DNA from: Bacteroidota bacterium
GTDB taxonomy: Bacteria > Bacteroidota > Bacteroidia > Bacteroidales > B39-G9
Reading direction: 5' to 3'
NCBI GenBank assembly: GCA_015222055.1
Contig: JADFUR010000082.1
Location: 1-33,925, forward strand
DNA: 33,925 nt
Below, piece by piece: positions 16,326-24,648 of this stretch (position 1 is the first letter of the stretch; each line of letters starts with the position of its first letter). A program made the translations under genes and the position numbers. The notes under the pieces were generated by a model that did not search any database, was not told the DNA's origin, and saw only the letters and a list, made by a program, of their open reading frames with translations.

Positions 16326-18080
16326 ATGTATAGAACTCATAATTGTGGTGAATTACGAAACGAAAATATTGGACAAACAGTTGTTTTAAGTGGTTGGGTT
16401 CAAAAAATTCGCAATTTAGGTGGAATGACTTTTGTAGATATTCGTGATAGATATGGTATTTCACAATTAGTTTTTGACGATAAAAATCAAAATCTTTGCG
16501 ATAAGGCTCGCGAGCTTGGGCGTGAATATGTAATAAAAATACAAGGAAAGGTAATTGAGCGAAGCAATAAAAATTCAAAAATGCCTACCGGCGATATCGA
16601 AATTATTGTTGAAGAATTAACAGTTCTTAATAAATCGGAAATTCCTCCTTTTACTATTGAGGAGAATACCGATGGTGGCGATGAGCTTAGAATGAAATAT
16701 CGTTATCTCGATTTGAGAAGAGACAGCGTAAAGAAAAATCTTATTTTGCGTCATAAAATGGCACATGAAGTAAGAAATTATCTTGATGAAAATAATTTTA
16801 TAGAGATTGAAACACCGATACTGATAAAATCTACTCCTGAAGGTGCCAGAGATTTTGTTGTGCCATCGCGAATGAATAAGGGTGAGTTCTATGCTTTACC
16901 ACAATCGCCTCAGGTGTTTAAGCAGTTATTAATGATATCCGGTTTTGACCGTTATTATCAAATTGTTAAATGTTTTAGAGATGAAGATTTACGTGCCGAT
17001 CGTCAACCTGAGTTTACTCAAATTGATTGTGAAATGTCGTTTGCTGAGCAGGAAGATATTTTAAATATGTTTGAAGGATTAGCAAAACATCTTTTTAAGA
17101 ATATTAAAGGTGTAGATTTTAACGATGAGTTTCTTCGAATGACATGGGCAGATGCTATGAAATATTACGGCTCTGATAAACCTGATTTGCGTTTCGAAAT
17201 GAAATTTGTTGACTTGTCTGAAATTGTAAAAGGAAACAATTTTAAAATTTTTGATGAGGCAGAATATGTTGGAGCTATCTGTGCAGAATCATGTGCATCT
17301 TATTCGAGAAAACAATTAGATGCGTTAACCGATTTTGTTCGTCGACCACAAGTAGGAGCAAAGGGGCTGGTTTATGTAAAATATAATGAAGACGGGACTT
17401 TTAAATCGTCAGTAGATAAATTTTATTCACAAGAAGACCTTAAAAAATGGGCTGATGCTTTTTCTGCAAAACCGGGTGATTTATTACTTATTTTATCTGG
17501 AAACAGAAATGAAACACTTACTTCTTTAGGTCAATTGCGATTAGAGATGGCTAATAGACTTAATTTAATCAATAATAATAAATTTGCACCTCTTTGGGTT
17601 GTTGATTTTCCATTGTTTGAGTGGAACGAAGAAGCAAAACGCTATACAGCAATGCATCATCCATTTACTTCACCAAAAGAAGAAGATATTGATATGCTTG
17701 ATACAAATCCTGGCGATGTTAGAGCTAATGCCTACGATTTGGTTATTAATGGTGTTGAGATAGGTGGTGGTTCTATTCGTATTCATGACAATGACGTTCA
17801 GCAAAAAATGTTTAAGCTACTTGGCTTTAGCAAAGAAGCTGCTGATAGTCAATTTGGTTTCTTGATGAATGCATTTAAATATGGAGCTCCTCCTCATGGT
17901 GGTGCCGCTTTTGGCTTGGATCGCTGGGTTGCTTTATTTTCAGGTCTAGAATCTATTAGAGACGTTATTGCTTTTCCAAAAAACAATGCAGGTCGCGATG
18001 TTATGATTGATTCGCCGTCAATAATTTCTGATGAGCAACTTAAAGAGTTAAATCTTAAAGTAACTAAAGAACCGAGTTAG
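16326..18080 (+). CDS. aspS: Aspartate--tRNA ligase
   Basis: A 584-residue bacterial-type class II aspartyl-tRNA synthetase of standard length. An N-terminal OB-fold anticodon domain ('[20 protein letters not shown]', about 1-105) is followed by the catalytic core with motif 2 '[20 protein letters not shown]' near residue 220, an inserted GAD domain (~285-400), and motif 3 '[15 protein letters not shown]' near residue 525. Asp-tRNA specificity is shown by '[13 protein letters not shown]'. Whether it is discriminating or also charges tRNA-Asn cannot be decided by eye. It begins after a 151-base divergent region shared with tadA; pnp follows 142 bases downstream. Confidence 0.97.
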   Translation: MYRTHNCGELRNENIGQTVVLSGWVQKIRNLGGMTFVDIRDRYGISQLVFDDKNQNLCDKARELGREYVIKIQGKVIERSNKNSKMPTGDIEIIVEELTVLNKSEIPPFTIEENTDGGDELRMKYRYLDLRRDSVKKNLILRHKMAHEVRNYLDENNFIEIETPILIKSTPEGARDFVVPSRMNKGEFYALPQSPQVFKQLLMISGFDRYYQIVKCFRDEDLRADRQPEFTQIDCEMSFAEQEDILNMFEGLAKHLFKNIKGVDFNDEFLRMTWADAMKYYGSDKPDLRFEMKFVDLSEIVKGNNFKIFDEAEYVGAICAESCASYSRKQLDALTDFVRRPQVGAKGLVYVKYNEDGTFKSSVDKFYSQEDLKKWADAFSAKPGDLLLILSGNRNETLTSLGQLRLEMANRLNLINNNKFAPLWVVDFPLFEWNEEAKRYTAMHHPFTSPKEEDIDMLDTNPGDVRANAYDLVINGVEIGGGSIRIHDNDVQQKMFKLLGFSKEAADSQFGFLMNAFKYGAPPHGGAAFGLDRWVALFSGLESIRDVIAFPKNNAGRDVMIDSPSIISDEQLKELNLKVTKEPS

Positions 18081-18222
18081 TAAAGTATAAAGTTCATTAT
18101 TATTTTGTGTTCTTTTGTATTCTTAGTGCACTTTGTGGTTTCATCTTTTATCCTTATGATAAATTTTAAAAGTTGAAGTAAACGATTCTTACCTCAATAT
18201 ATTAATAATAAAAGTAGATAAT

Positions 18223-19032
18223 ATGAATAAATTTAAAGAAACAATTGATTTTCTTAAAAAACAAGGAATTGAAAATCCTGAAATAGGTATTGTTCTCGGA
18301 ACGGGATTAGGTAAATTGGTTAATAGTATTGAGATTATTAAAACTATTGATTATAAAGAAATACCACATTTTCCTTTATCAACAGTTGAATCACATGCTG
18401 GTAAATTGATTTATGGTGTAATTAAAGGCAAAAAAGTTCTTGCAATGCAAGGTCGTTTTCATTATTACGAAGGTTATTCGTTGCAAGAAGTTACCTATCC
18501 AATAAGAATTATGAAGATGCTTAAAATTAAGTATTTACTTCTTTCTAATGCTGCCGGAGCTACAAATACTGATTTTAAAAAAGGATCGTTAATGTTACTC
18601 GACGACCACATAAATTTTTTGCCTGACAACCCATTAAGAGGCAAACATTATGATGAGTTTGGTCCTCGTTTTCCGGATATGAGCCAGCCTTATTCAAAAT
18701 TTTTAAACGATAAAATTAAAAAAATAGCACAAAGAGAAAATATTGTTTTGCATGAAGGTGTTTATGCAGTAATGGCAGGACCAAATCTTGAAACAAGAGC
18801 AGAATATCGATATTTAATAGATTCTGGTGCTGATGTGGTTGGCATGTCAACAGTTCCTGAGGTAATTGTTGCTAATCAAATGAGTTTACCATGTGCTGCA
18901 GTCACTGTTATTACAGATGAGTGCGATCCTGACAACTTAAAACCAGTAAGTCTCGAAGAAATATTAAAAGTAGCAGGAAAAGGAGAAAATTTTCTTGTTA
19001 AAATTTTCGTGGCTTTAATTGAAGAATTATAA
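18223..19032 (+). CDS. punA: Purine-nucleoside phosphorylase (trimeric, inosine/guanosine type)
   Basis: A 269-residue PNP of the trimeric family. It has 'GIVLGTGLGKL' near residue 22 (phosphate binding), 'VESHAGKLIYG', 'MQGRFHYYEGYS' near 75, 'LLLSNAAGATN' near 106, 'MAGPNLETRAEYR' near 186 and 'GADVVGMSTVPE' near 203. It cleaves purine nucleosides with phosphate to free base and ribose-1-phosphate for salvage. In the base-binding stretch it has 'VITDECDPDN', where the mammalian enzyme has an Asn; this is a common form in Bacteroidota and may shift base preference. It follows aspS on the same strand and may be a separate unit. Confidence 0.93.
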   Translation: MNKFKETIDFLKKQGIENPEIGIVLGTGLGKLVNSIEIIKTIDYKEIPHFPLSTVESHAGKLIYGVIKGKKVLAMQGRFHYYEGYSLQEVTYPIRIMKMLKIKYLLLSNAAGATNTDFKKGSLMLLDDHINFLPDNPLRGKHYDEFGPRFPDMSQPYSKFLNDKIKKIAQRENIVLHEGVYAVMAGPNLETRAEYRYLIDSGADVVGMSTVPEVIVANQMSLPCAAVTVITDECDPDNLKPVSLEEILKVAGKGENFLVKIFVALIEEL

Positions 19033-19073
19033 TACAGAACAGCTGTAAAATATTATAAAAAATTTGTATGTGT

Positions 19074-19153
19074 CCGTGGAATCGCTTCAAGCGGTGCAAC
19101 GTATATTGCTTAAAATTTTTCATCCATTCCACGGCGTGTAGCCGTTGCATGGG
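19074..19153 (+). repeat. REP/MITE-like intergenic repeat, copy 2
   Basis: Aligns with the reverse complement of 15627-15705: both share CGCTT-x-AAGCGGTGCAACG, then ATATT and an AT-rich spacer, then CCATT-y-CACGGCGTG and CGTTGC. The left hairpin arm is decayed here (CCGTGGAATCGCTT), so this copy is probably the older or less active one. It lies 41 bases after punA. Confidence 0.75.
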
Positions 19154-19235
19154 ACAGTATTTTGTTTGTTTTTAATTTGACAATGGTTTAAGTTTGAAAC
19201 ATAAAACGGAGATATAGAGTTTTAGTATAAGAACA

Positions 19236-19311
19236 AGTTCGGCAGATTATGTAAATTTGAATTATTGTACATTCTAAATTATATAAGAGTGTTTCACAAA
19301 CCTGCCGAACT
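19236..19311 (+). terminator. Possible long-loop terminator after punA
   Basis: AGTTCGGCAG at 19236-19245 is perfectly complementary to CTGCCGAACT at 19302-19311, which is followed by a run of seven T at 19313-19319. The 56-base loop is long for an intrinsic terminator, so this may be only an inverted repeat. It sits between converging genes. Confidence 0.4.
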
Positions 19312-19317
19312 GTTTTT

Positions 19318-21738
19318 TTATGTTCTATTTTTTTTTAGGTATTTATAATCTAAATAATATAATACTTTAAAAGAAAAACTATTTGTTTGAGGCGATGATA
19401 TAGTGTTATCTATGTTATCTAGATAAGAATTTCTAATTATATTCTTTTCTTTTTTATATATTGAATTTTTCCAAACAACAGACAATTCACTTCCTGGGGC
19501 AAATTGCCATTTGTAAACTAAATCTATGTTAAATGCATTATAATTAATGTCGTTATTTTTATTATATGTAGTATTTGTTAAAAATCCTGTTTCTTGTAGT
19601 TCGTAAAATTCATAATAAATAACTTCTGACCAATAATGACGTAAACGAAAGTTTAGTGATGACTTGTTGTTAAATATATAGCTTAAATTCAAAGTATTTG
19701 TAATTGTTTTTAAATTTCCTCTTCCGAAAAATATAGAATCATTTCTATCTTCAACATAACCCCTATAATTTTTTGTGAAGTCATAATTCATATTCAAATT
19801 TAAACATAATTTATTGTTAGGTCTAAAACGTGGGGATATCCCAAACCAATAACCTAATTCATTAGCATTATCATTAACTTTATACGACCCAATATTAGCA
19901 TCAATTGCAATTTTTTTTCTATAGTCTGAAGAAATAGATAGTCCAGAATTTTCAGATGATGCTCTTACATAAAGTTTGTTTGGAACTCTTGCTTCAAAAT
20001 AATCGTGTCGTTCAATAGGATACGAATTGAAATTGAATTTTATTGATAAATAATTTTTAAAAGTGGTATTTAAATTATACCCTATGTACATATTTGTATA
20101 TTTCCTTGGTGAAAATAAGGTTGAATACGATACGTTTAATAAATGATACATATTTAACAATTTCCAAAATGGATTATATATATTATATCTCAATAATACA
20201 CGATTCATAATCTCATTGTTGTTTTGTAAAAAACCCATATCATTAGGATTATACTTATCTGTTTCAACTCTTTGAGTATATGTAGCTCTAAAATTTCCAC
20301 TTATTTTTGAAAAATCAACATCATAATACGCACCTATTTTATTGTTTGATGTGTCTGTATTTACCTGACTAACAGCACCTTTGGCTATTAAAGCATAAGT
20401 ATTCTTTTTATTATTTAAAATAAAATCAGCACCCGTAACATTCGCAGAATAGTTATCTTCAAATCTATTCATATTAGTATTTATGATACTTATATATGAA
20501 TTGTTTTTAAGCGATTGGTCAAGCACCAATAAGTTGTAATTAGTAAAAGCTTGAGTTTTAACTTTTCGTTTATTACCTGTTATCGTATCTTTTATGGTTG
20601 CAAATGTATTAGTTGTCATAGCATTTAAAAAACCAATACTCAATCCTTTTTTTGTTTTACCTGTTATTTTTGTAGCATTTATCAATTGAGTTTCCTGAGG
20701 GTTTTCAGTAATCTTCTCGCTACTATTAAGTTCAATATCATCATATTTTACAGGTTTTGCACCAATTCTTTTTGAATAAAAAATTTCTGCTTTTTCATAT
20801 AATTCTGTTCCTTCAGTAAAGAAAGCTCTTTTTTCGTTAAAATGAGTTTCGAAAGGACCTAAATTAAGAATTTGGTCATCCGATTGAACCTGTCCAAAAT
20901 CAGGAATTAACATCATGTCGAGGGTAAAACTTTCGTTAAAGCCGTATTTTAAATCTAATCCGCCTTTCATATTATATGATAAATCTGTACCGTCTGATTT
21001 TTTATCAATGTATCCTGATAAATATGGAGTTAAAGAAAGTCTAAGGGGTGGTTCGATTCCTTTTATTCCATTCATTTCTCCTTGTTGATTAAGAAAACCG
21101 GAAATTTTTTTATCAATAAAATTCCATGTGTTTTTTTCTTTATTCCTGTTAATGTATCTAAACATATTAAGCCCCCATGTTTGTACATCTTTTTTAGGTA
21201 TTCGTAAGGCTGAATATGGAATTTTTAATTCGGCAACCCAACCTTTGTTATTAATTTTAGAGCTACTTTCCCAAACTGCGTCCCAGTTATCATCTTCTCC
21301 TTCGGTAGTAGCTTTTAAATCAATTTGCACTCCCGAAGCTGTAAGGAGAAAACCGAATGAAGTTTTTGCGTCGTTATAAGGATCTATATATACTAAAAAC
21401 CAATCAGAATTGTTAATATTATCTCTTTGGCTTAATCCTCTGGATATGCTGTCAGGGGAGCTGTCATACATAAATGCACCAATATAAATTGCTGAATTAT
21501 CATAAGCAAATTTAACCTTTGTTTTTTGACTGGGTTTAGCTCCATTTGTAGGATCAAATTGAATAAAGTCTGTAGCAACTGGTATGTTTTTCCATATTTC
21601 ATCATCTAGAGCACCATCAATTTTCGGTGCTGTAGAGATTTCAACAGCGTTTATTTGTTTTTTTAATGGAATATTATTTTGTGCTGAAGTATTGATGCAA
21701 AGAAAAAAAAATATAATAAGATAGAGTGCTTTTTTCAT
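19318..21738 (-). CDS. DUF5916 outer-membrane protein with CBM9-like N-terminal domain
   Basis: An 806-residue exported protein with a signal peptide ending 'CINTSAQ' near residue 20. Residues ~35-225 form a carbohydrate-binding family 9-like domain ('KIDGALDDEIWKNIPVATDF', 'AIYIGAFMYD', 'GWVAELKIPYSALRI'). From ~235 a DUF5916 region follows, with 'TPYLSGY', 'GLDLKYGFNESFTLDMMLIPDFGQV', 'HFNEKRAFFTEGTELY', then many alternating strands to the end, as in an outer-membrane beta-barrel. The family is widespread in Bacteroidota, but no reaction is established to my knowledge. It stands alone between converging punA and the fbp gene. A sugar or glycan link is only suggested by the CBM9-like fold. 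Confidence 0.85.
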   Translation of the reverse strand: MKKALYLIIFFFLCINTSAQNNIPLKKQINAVEISTAPKIDGALDDEIWKNIPVATDFIQFDPTNGAKPSQKTKVKFAYDNSAIYIGAFMYDSSPDSISRGLSQRDNINNSDWFLVYIDPYNDAKTSFGFLLTASGVQIDLKATTEGEDDNWDAVWESSSKINNKGWVAELKIPYSALRIPKKDVQTWGLNMFRYINRNKEKNTWNFIDKKISGFLNQQGEMNGIKGIEPPLRLSLTPYLSGYIDKKSDGTDLSYNMKGGLDLKYGFNESFTLDMMLIPDFGQVQSDDQILNLGPFETHFNEKRAFFTEGTELYEKAEIFYSKRIGAKPVKYDDIELNSSEKITENPQETQLINATKITGKTKKGLSIGFLNAMTTNTFATIKDTITGNKRKVKTQAFTNYNLLVLDQSLKNNSYISIINTNMNRFEDNYSANVTGADFILNNKKNTYALIAKGAVSQVNTDTSNNKIGAYYDVDFSKISGNFRATYTQRVETDKYNPNDMGFLQNNNEIMNRVLLRYNIYNPFWKLLNMYHLLNVSYSTLFSPRKYTNMYIGYNLNTTFKNYLSIKFNFNSYPIERHDYFEARVPNKLYVRASSENSGLSISSDYRKKIAIDANIGSYKVNDNANELGYWFGISPRFRPNNKLCLNLNMNYDFTKNYRGYVEDRNDSIFFGRGNLKTITNTLNLSYIFNNKSSLNFRLRHYWSEVIYYEFYELQETGFLTNTTYNKNNDINYNAFNIDLVYKWQFAPGSELSVVWKNSIYKKEKNIIRNSYLDNIDNTISSPQTNSFSFKVLYYLDYKYLKKNRT

Positions 21739-21861
21739 CTTGATTTTTATTTGTTTTAATAATCATAAGACGGAAAAAATTAAGTTTTTGTTACAGAGAA
21801 CGCAATAAATTTTGAAACAATAAATTTTGTAATGCTTTCGTATTTAAGATTAAATAAGCTA

Positions 21862-21896
21862 AAAAAGCTGTCTCAATTAATTTTGGGGCAGCTTTT
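21862..21896 (-). terminator. Intrinsic terminator after fbp
   Basis: AAAAAGCTGTCTCAA and TTGGGGCAGCTTTTT pair across a short loop with G-U wobbles in the middle. Read on the minus strand the hairpin ends in GCTTTTTT, 25 bases after the fbp stop. The A/T tails are symmetrical, so it may work both ways. Confidence 0.7.
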
Positions 21897-21920
21897 TGAT
21901 TCAATGTTTTTTAGTAATTG

Positions 21921-22943
21921 TTAATTCTTATGATTGTATTTTTTTACAAAAGTTTCAGCTGTTTTCACCATATTTATTGAGCCGGAGAAAAAAGGAACTC
22001 TCTGACGTAAATTTTTTGGCTTTATTTCCAATATTCTTTTATTTCCATCTGAGGCTCTACCTCCTGCTTGTTCTGCAATAAATGCAATAGGATTACACTC
22101 ATAAGACAAAAATAATTTCCCTTCTGGTTTATCCGTTGTGTATGGATAAATATAAATACCGCCTTTTAATAAGTTTCGATGAAAATCAGAAACTAAAGAA
22201 CCAATATATCTTGAGGTATAAGGGCGTTTTGTTTCTTCATTATTTTCTTGACAATATTTAATATAGTTTTTTATCCCATCGCTGAATTTTGTATAGTAAC
22301 CTTCATTTATTGAATAAATGTGGCCGTCTTCAGGAGTTCTAATGTCAAGGTGCGATAAACAAAACTCTCCAATCGAGGGGTCTAATGTAAAACCGTTCAC
22401 GCCTTGTCCGGTAGTATAAACCATCATTGTTGATGACCCGTAAATAATATAACCTGCAGCTACTTGTTTTATTCCTTCTTGTAAAAAGTCTTCTACAACA
22501 GGTTCTTCCCCACATTTTGATATCCTTGGATAAATAGAGAATATTGTTCCTACTGATACATTTACATCAATATTTGAAAACCCATCAAGCGGATCCATAC
22601 ACATTATATATTTGCCGTCTTTTGATAGAATATTATCAAAAGTAACAATCTCATGATTTTCTTCAGAAGCTATACCACATACATCTCCACTTGCTTTTAT
22701 AGCTTCAATAAATTGCGAATCGGCAAACACATCAAGTTTTTTTAATTCAGAACGTTGTAATGTGCTTGAGCCAAATTCTCCTAAAAAATCGATTAAGCCG
22801 GATTTGTTAATTTCTCTATTAACTATTTTTGCAGCTACTCCTATATGACTTAACAAACGGGAAAGTTCACCGGTTGCGTGTTCTAGGTCTTCTTGTCGCC
22901 TTATAATAAATTGGTTTAAAGGCATACTTTTATAAATTTTCAT
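21921..22943 (-). CDS. fbp: Fructose-1,6-bisphosphatase, class I
   Basis: A 340-residue class I FBPase of normal length. It has '[21 protein letters not shown]' pieces near residue 55, '[11 protein letters not shown]' near 90 (metal-binding Glu), the signature '[16 protein letters not shown]' near 113 (catalytic metal Asp residues), 'YVIYGSS'-like '[15 protein letters not shown]' near 165, and '[17 protein letters not shown]' near 275 with the substrate Lys. It removes the C1 phosphate of fructose-1,6-bisphosphate in gluconeogenesis. It is divergent from lysC; the shared 165-base region contains a perfect inverted repeat at 22989-23014 that could be an operator. Confidence 0.95.
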   Translation of the reverse strand: MKIYKSMPLNQFIIRRQEDLEHATGELSRLLSHIGVAAKIVNREINKSGLIDFLGEFGSSTLQRSELKKLDVFADSQFIEAIKASGDVCGIASEENHEIVTFDNILSKDGKYIMCMDPLDGFSNIDVNVSVGTIFSIYPRISKCGEEPVVEDFLQEGIKQVAAGYIIYGSSTMMVYTTGQGVNGFTLDPSIGEFCLSHLDIRTPEDGHIYSINEGYYTKFSDGIKNYIKYCQENNEETKRPYTSRYIGSLVSDFHRNLLKGGIYIYPYTTDKPEGKLFLSYECNPIAFIAEQAGGRASDGNKRILEIKPKNLRQRVPFFSGSINMVKTAETFVKKYNHKN

Positions 22944-22988
22944 AACTGTAAATTTATGAGTAAATAATGTTAAAGTTAAAAAAATATG

Positions 22989-23014
22989 TTTAGTTTGAAA
23001 CTAATCAAACTAAA
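22989..23014. promoter_or_regulatory. Perfect inverted repeat between fbp and lysC, possible operator
   Basis: TTTAGTTTG at 22989-22997 is exactly complementary to CAAACTAAA at 23006-23014, with an 8-base spacer. An inner AGTTTGAAACT dyad (22992-23002) overlaps it. It is 46 bases from the fbp start and 95 from the lysC start, which is suitable for a regulator of either gene. No T-run follows, so a terminator is unlikely. Confidence 0.4.
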
Positions 23015-23108
23015 ATATTCTATTTTAGCAGTATTATTTTTTTAGTTGAATTATTAATGATAAATTAGTTTAATTGTAAAATATTTTATCAAGATATATT
23101 TTTAAGTA

Positions 23109-24395
23109 ATGATTATTTATAAATTTGGAGGAGCTTCGGTTAAAGATGCTGATGCTGTTCGACAATTATCAAACATAGTAAAGTCAACCTGTGATAAAAA
23201 GTTAGTAGTTGTTGTTTCGGCAATGGGGAAAATTACAAATGCTTTAGAACGCTTTATTAACTTATATTATAATCAGTTGCCTGATATTGAGACTGTTTTT
23301 AATGAAATAAGACAATTTCATTTTGATATTATTGACAGCATATTTAATGATAATAAAGACAATCTTTTTTCTATTGATGATTTTAAAAAATCTATTAACA
23401 GCGATTTTATAAAGCTCCACAACAAGGTTAATAATGCACCTACATCTGATTATGATTTTGAATATGATCAAATAATATGTTTTGGTGAAATTCTTTCTAC
23501 CAAGATTGTTAGTGCTTATTTGAATTTTATAAACATCAATAATAAATGGATAGATATAAGAAATTGTTTAAAAACCGACAATAATTACCGTGAGGCAAAA
23601 GTCGATTGGGATAAATCTAGCCCACTTGTAACAAAGAGTTTTAGTTTTAACGATAGTATTAATGTTTATTTAACTCAGGGTTTTATTGCATCTTCGGTTA
23701 ATGGTTACTCATCAAGTCTTGGGCGTGAAGGCTCTGATTATACGGCTTCAGTTTTGGCATTTATACTAAATGCAGAAAGCATTTCTGTATGGAAAGATGT
23801 CCCCGGATTTTTAAATGCCGACCCAAAATGGTTTGAAAAAACAGAGAAACTTGAAGAAATATCATATCAGGAGGCAATAGAATTAGCCTTTTACGGAGCA
23901 AAAATTATTCACCCTAAAACGATTAAGCCAATACAAAACAAAAGCATTCCTTTGTATGTCAAGTCTTTTTTAAATCCTGAAGACGCAGGCACGGTAATTC
24001 GCTCAATTAAACATAAACTTGAATTGGTTCCTGTTTATATTCGTAAGCAAAATCAAGTTTTATTATCTATCTCTCCGCTCGATTTTTCATTTATTATTGA
24101 AGAAAATATTAGTAAGATATTTGCTCTTTTTGCAAGATATAAAGTTAAAGTTAATCTTATACAAAATTCAGCTATCAGCTTATCAGTATGTATTAGCAAC
24201 AATACAAGTAAGTTTGGGCAATTAATTGCTGATTTAAAGAAATATTATAAGGTTTTGTATAATAAAAATGTAGAATTAATTACCATTCGACATTATACCC
24301 ATAAGGCTGTTAATAAGGTGATTACAGATAAGAAGATTTTGCTTGAGCAAAAAAGTCGTAATACTGCACGTTTCGTTTTGAGAGCTTCAAAATAA
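23109..24395 (+). CDS. lysC: Aspartate kinase (monofunctional)
   Basis: A 428-residue aspartokinase without a fused homoserine dehydrogenase. The N-terminal kinase domain has 'IIYKFGGASVKDADAVR' (ATP/aspartate binding, residues 2-18), 'VVVVSAMGKITNAL' near 33, 'GREGSDYTASVLAFIL' near 203, and 'LAFYGAKIIHPKTIKP' near 260. The last ~125 residues form ACT-type regulatory domains ('KVNLIQNSAISLSVCI'). It phosphorylates aspartate, the first step toward lysine, threonine and methionine, and the ACT part implies end-product feedback. It stands alone, divergent from fbp. A decayed copy of its C-terminal half lies at 27775-28239. Confidence 0.93.
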   Translation: MIIYKFGGASVKDADAVRQLSNIVKSTCDKKLVVVVSAMGKITNALERFINLYYNQLPDIETVFNEIRQFHFDIIDSIFNDNKDNLFSIDDFKKSINSDFIKLHNKVNNAPTSDYDFEYDQIICFGEILSTKIVSAYLNFININNKWIDIRNCLKTDNNYREAKVDWDKSSPLVTKSFSFNDSINVYLTQGFIASSVNGYSSSLGREGSDYTASVLAFILNAESISVWKDVPGFLNADPKWFEKTEKLEEISYQEAIELAFYGAKIIHPKTIKPIQNKSIPLYVKSFLNPEDAGTVIRSIKHKLELVPVYIRKQNQVLLSISPLDFSFIIEENISKIFALFARYKVKVNLIQNSAISLSVCISNNTSKFGQLIADLKKYYKVLYNKNVELITIRHYTHKAVNKVITDKKILLEQKSRNTARFVLRASK

Positions 24396-24552
24396 AAAAT
24401 CATAATTTTCAGAAAATATAAGCAAATAATACAATTAGGAAATAGCTGAGTAGCAAAAGTTTTTTGTTTCTAGTAAACTATTTTTTTTTAGACAAGGTAA
24501 TTTTTGTTTTAACTTGAAAATCAGGATTTGAGTTTTTATAAAAAAACGCAAA

Positions 24553-24578
24553 CCCATTAGATGAAAATTTCTAATGGG
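24553..24578 (-). terminator. Probable terminator of the T9SS Ig-domain gene
   Basis: CCCATTAGA (24553-24561) pairs with TCTAATGGG (24570-24578) across an 8-base loop. Read on the minus strand, a T-run (complement of the A7 ending at 24546) follows a few bases after the hairpin. It is 71 bases past the stop of the gene at 24649-27669. The 253-base gap 24396-24648 otherwise shows nothing. Confidence 0.5.
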
Positions 24579-24648
24579 CTTGGTTAATTAGACTTTATTT
24601 AACAAATAAGAATATTATATTCTATTTAAATTAAACATATCTCTAAAT

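Noticed and set aside
18081-18222. tRNA or small RNA gene after aspS
   Set aside because: No cloverleaf arms or TTCGA-like T-loop could be found; the region is plain AT-rich sequence.
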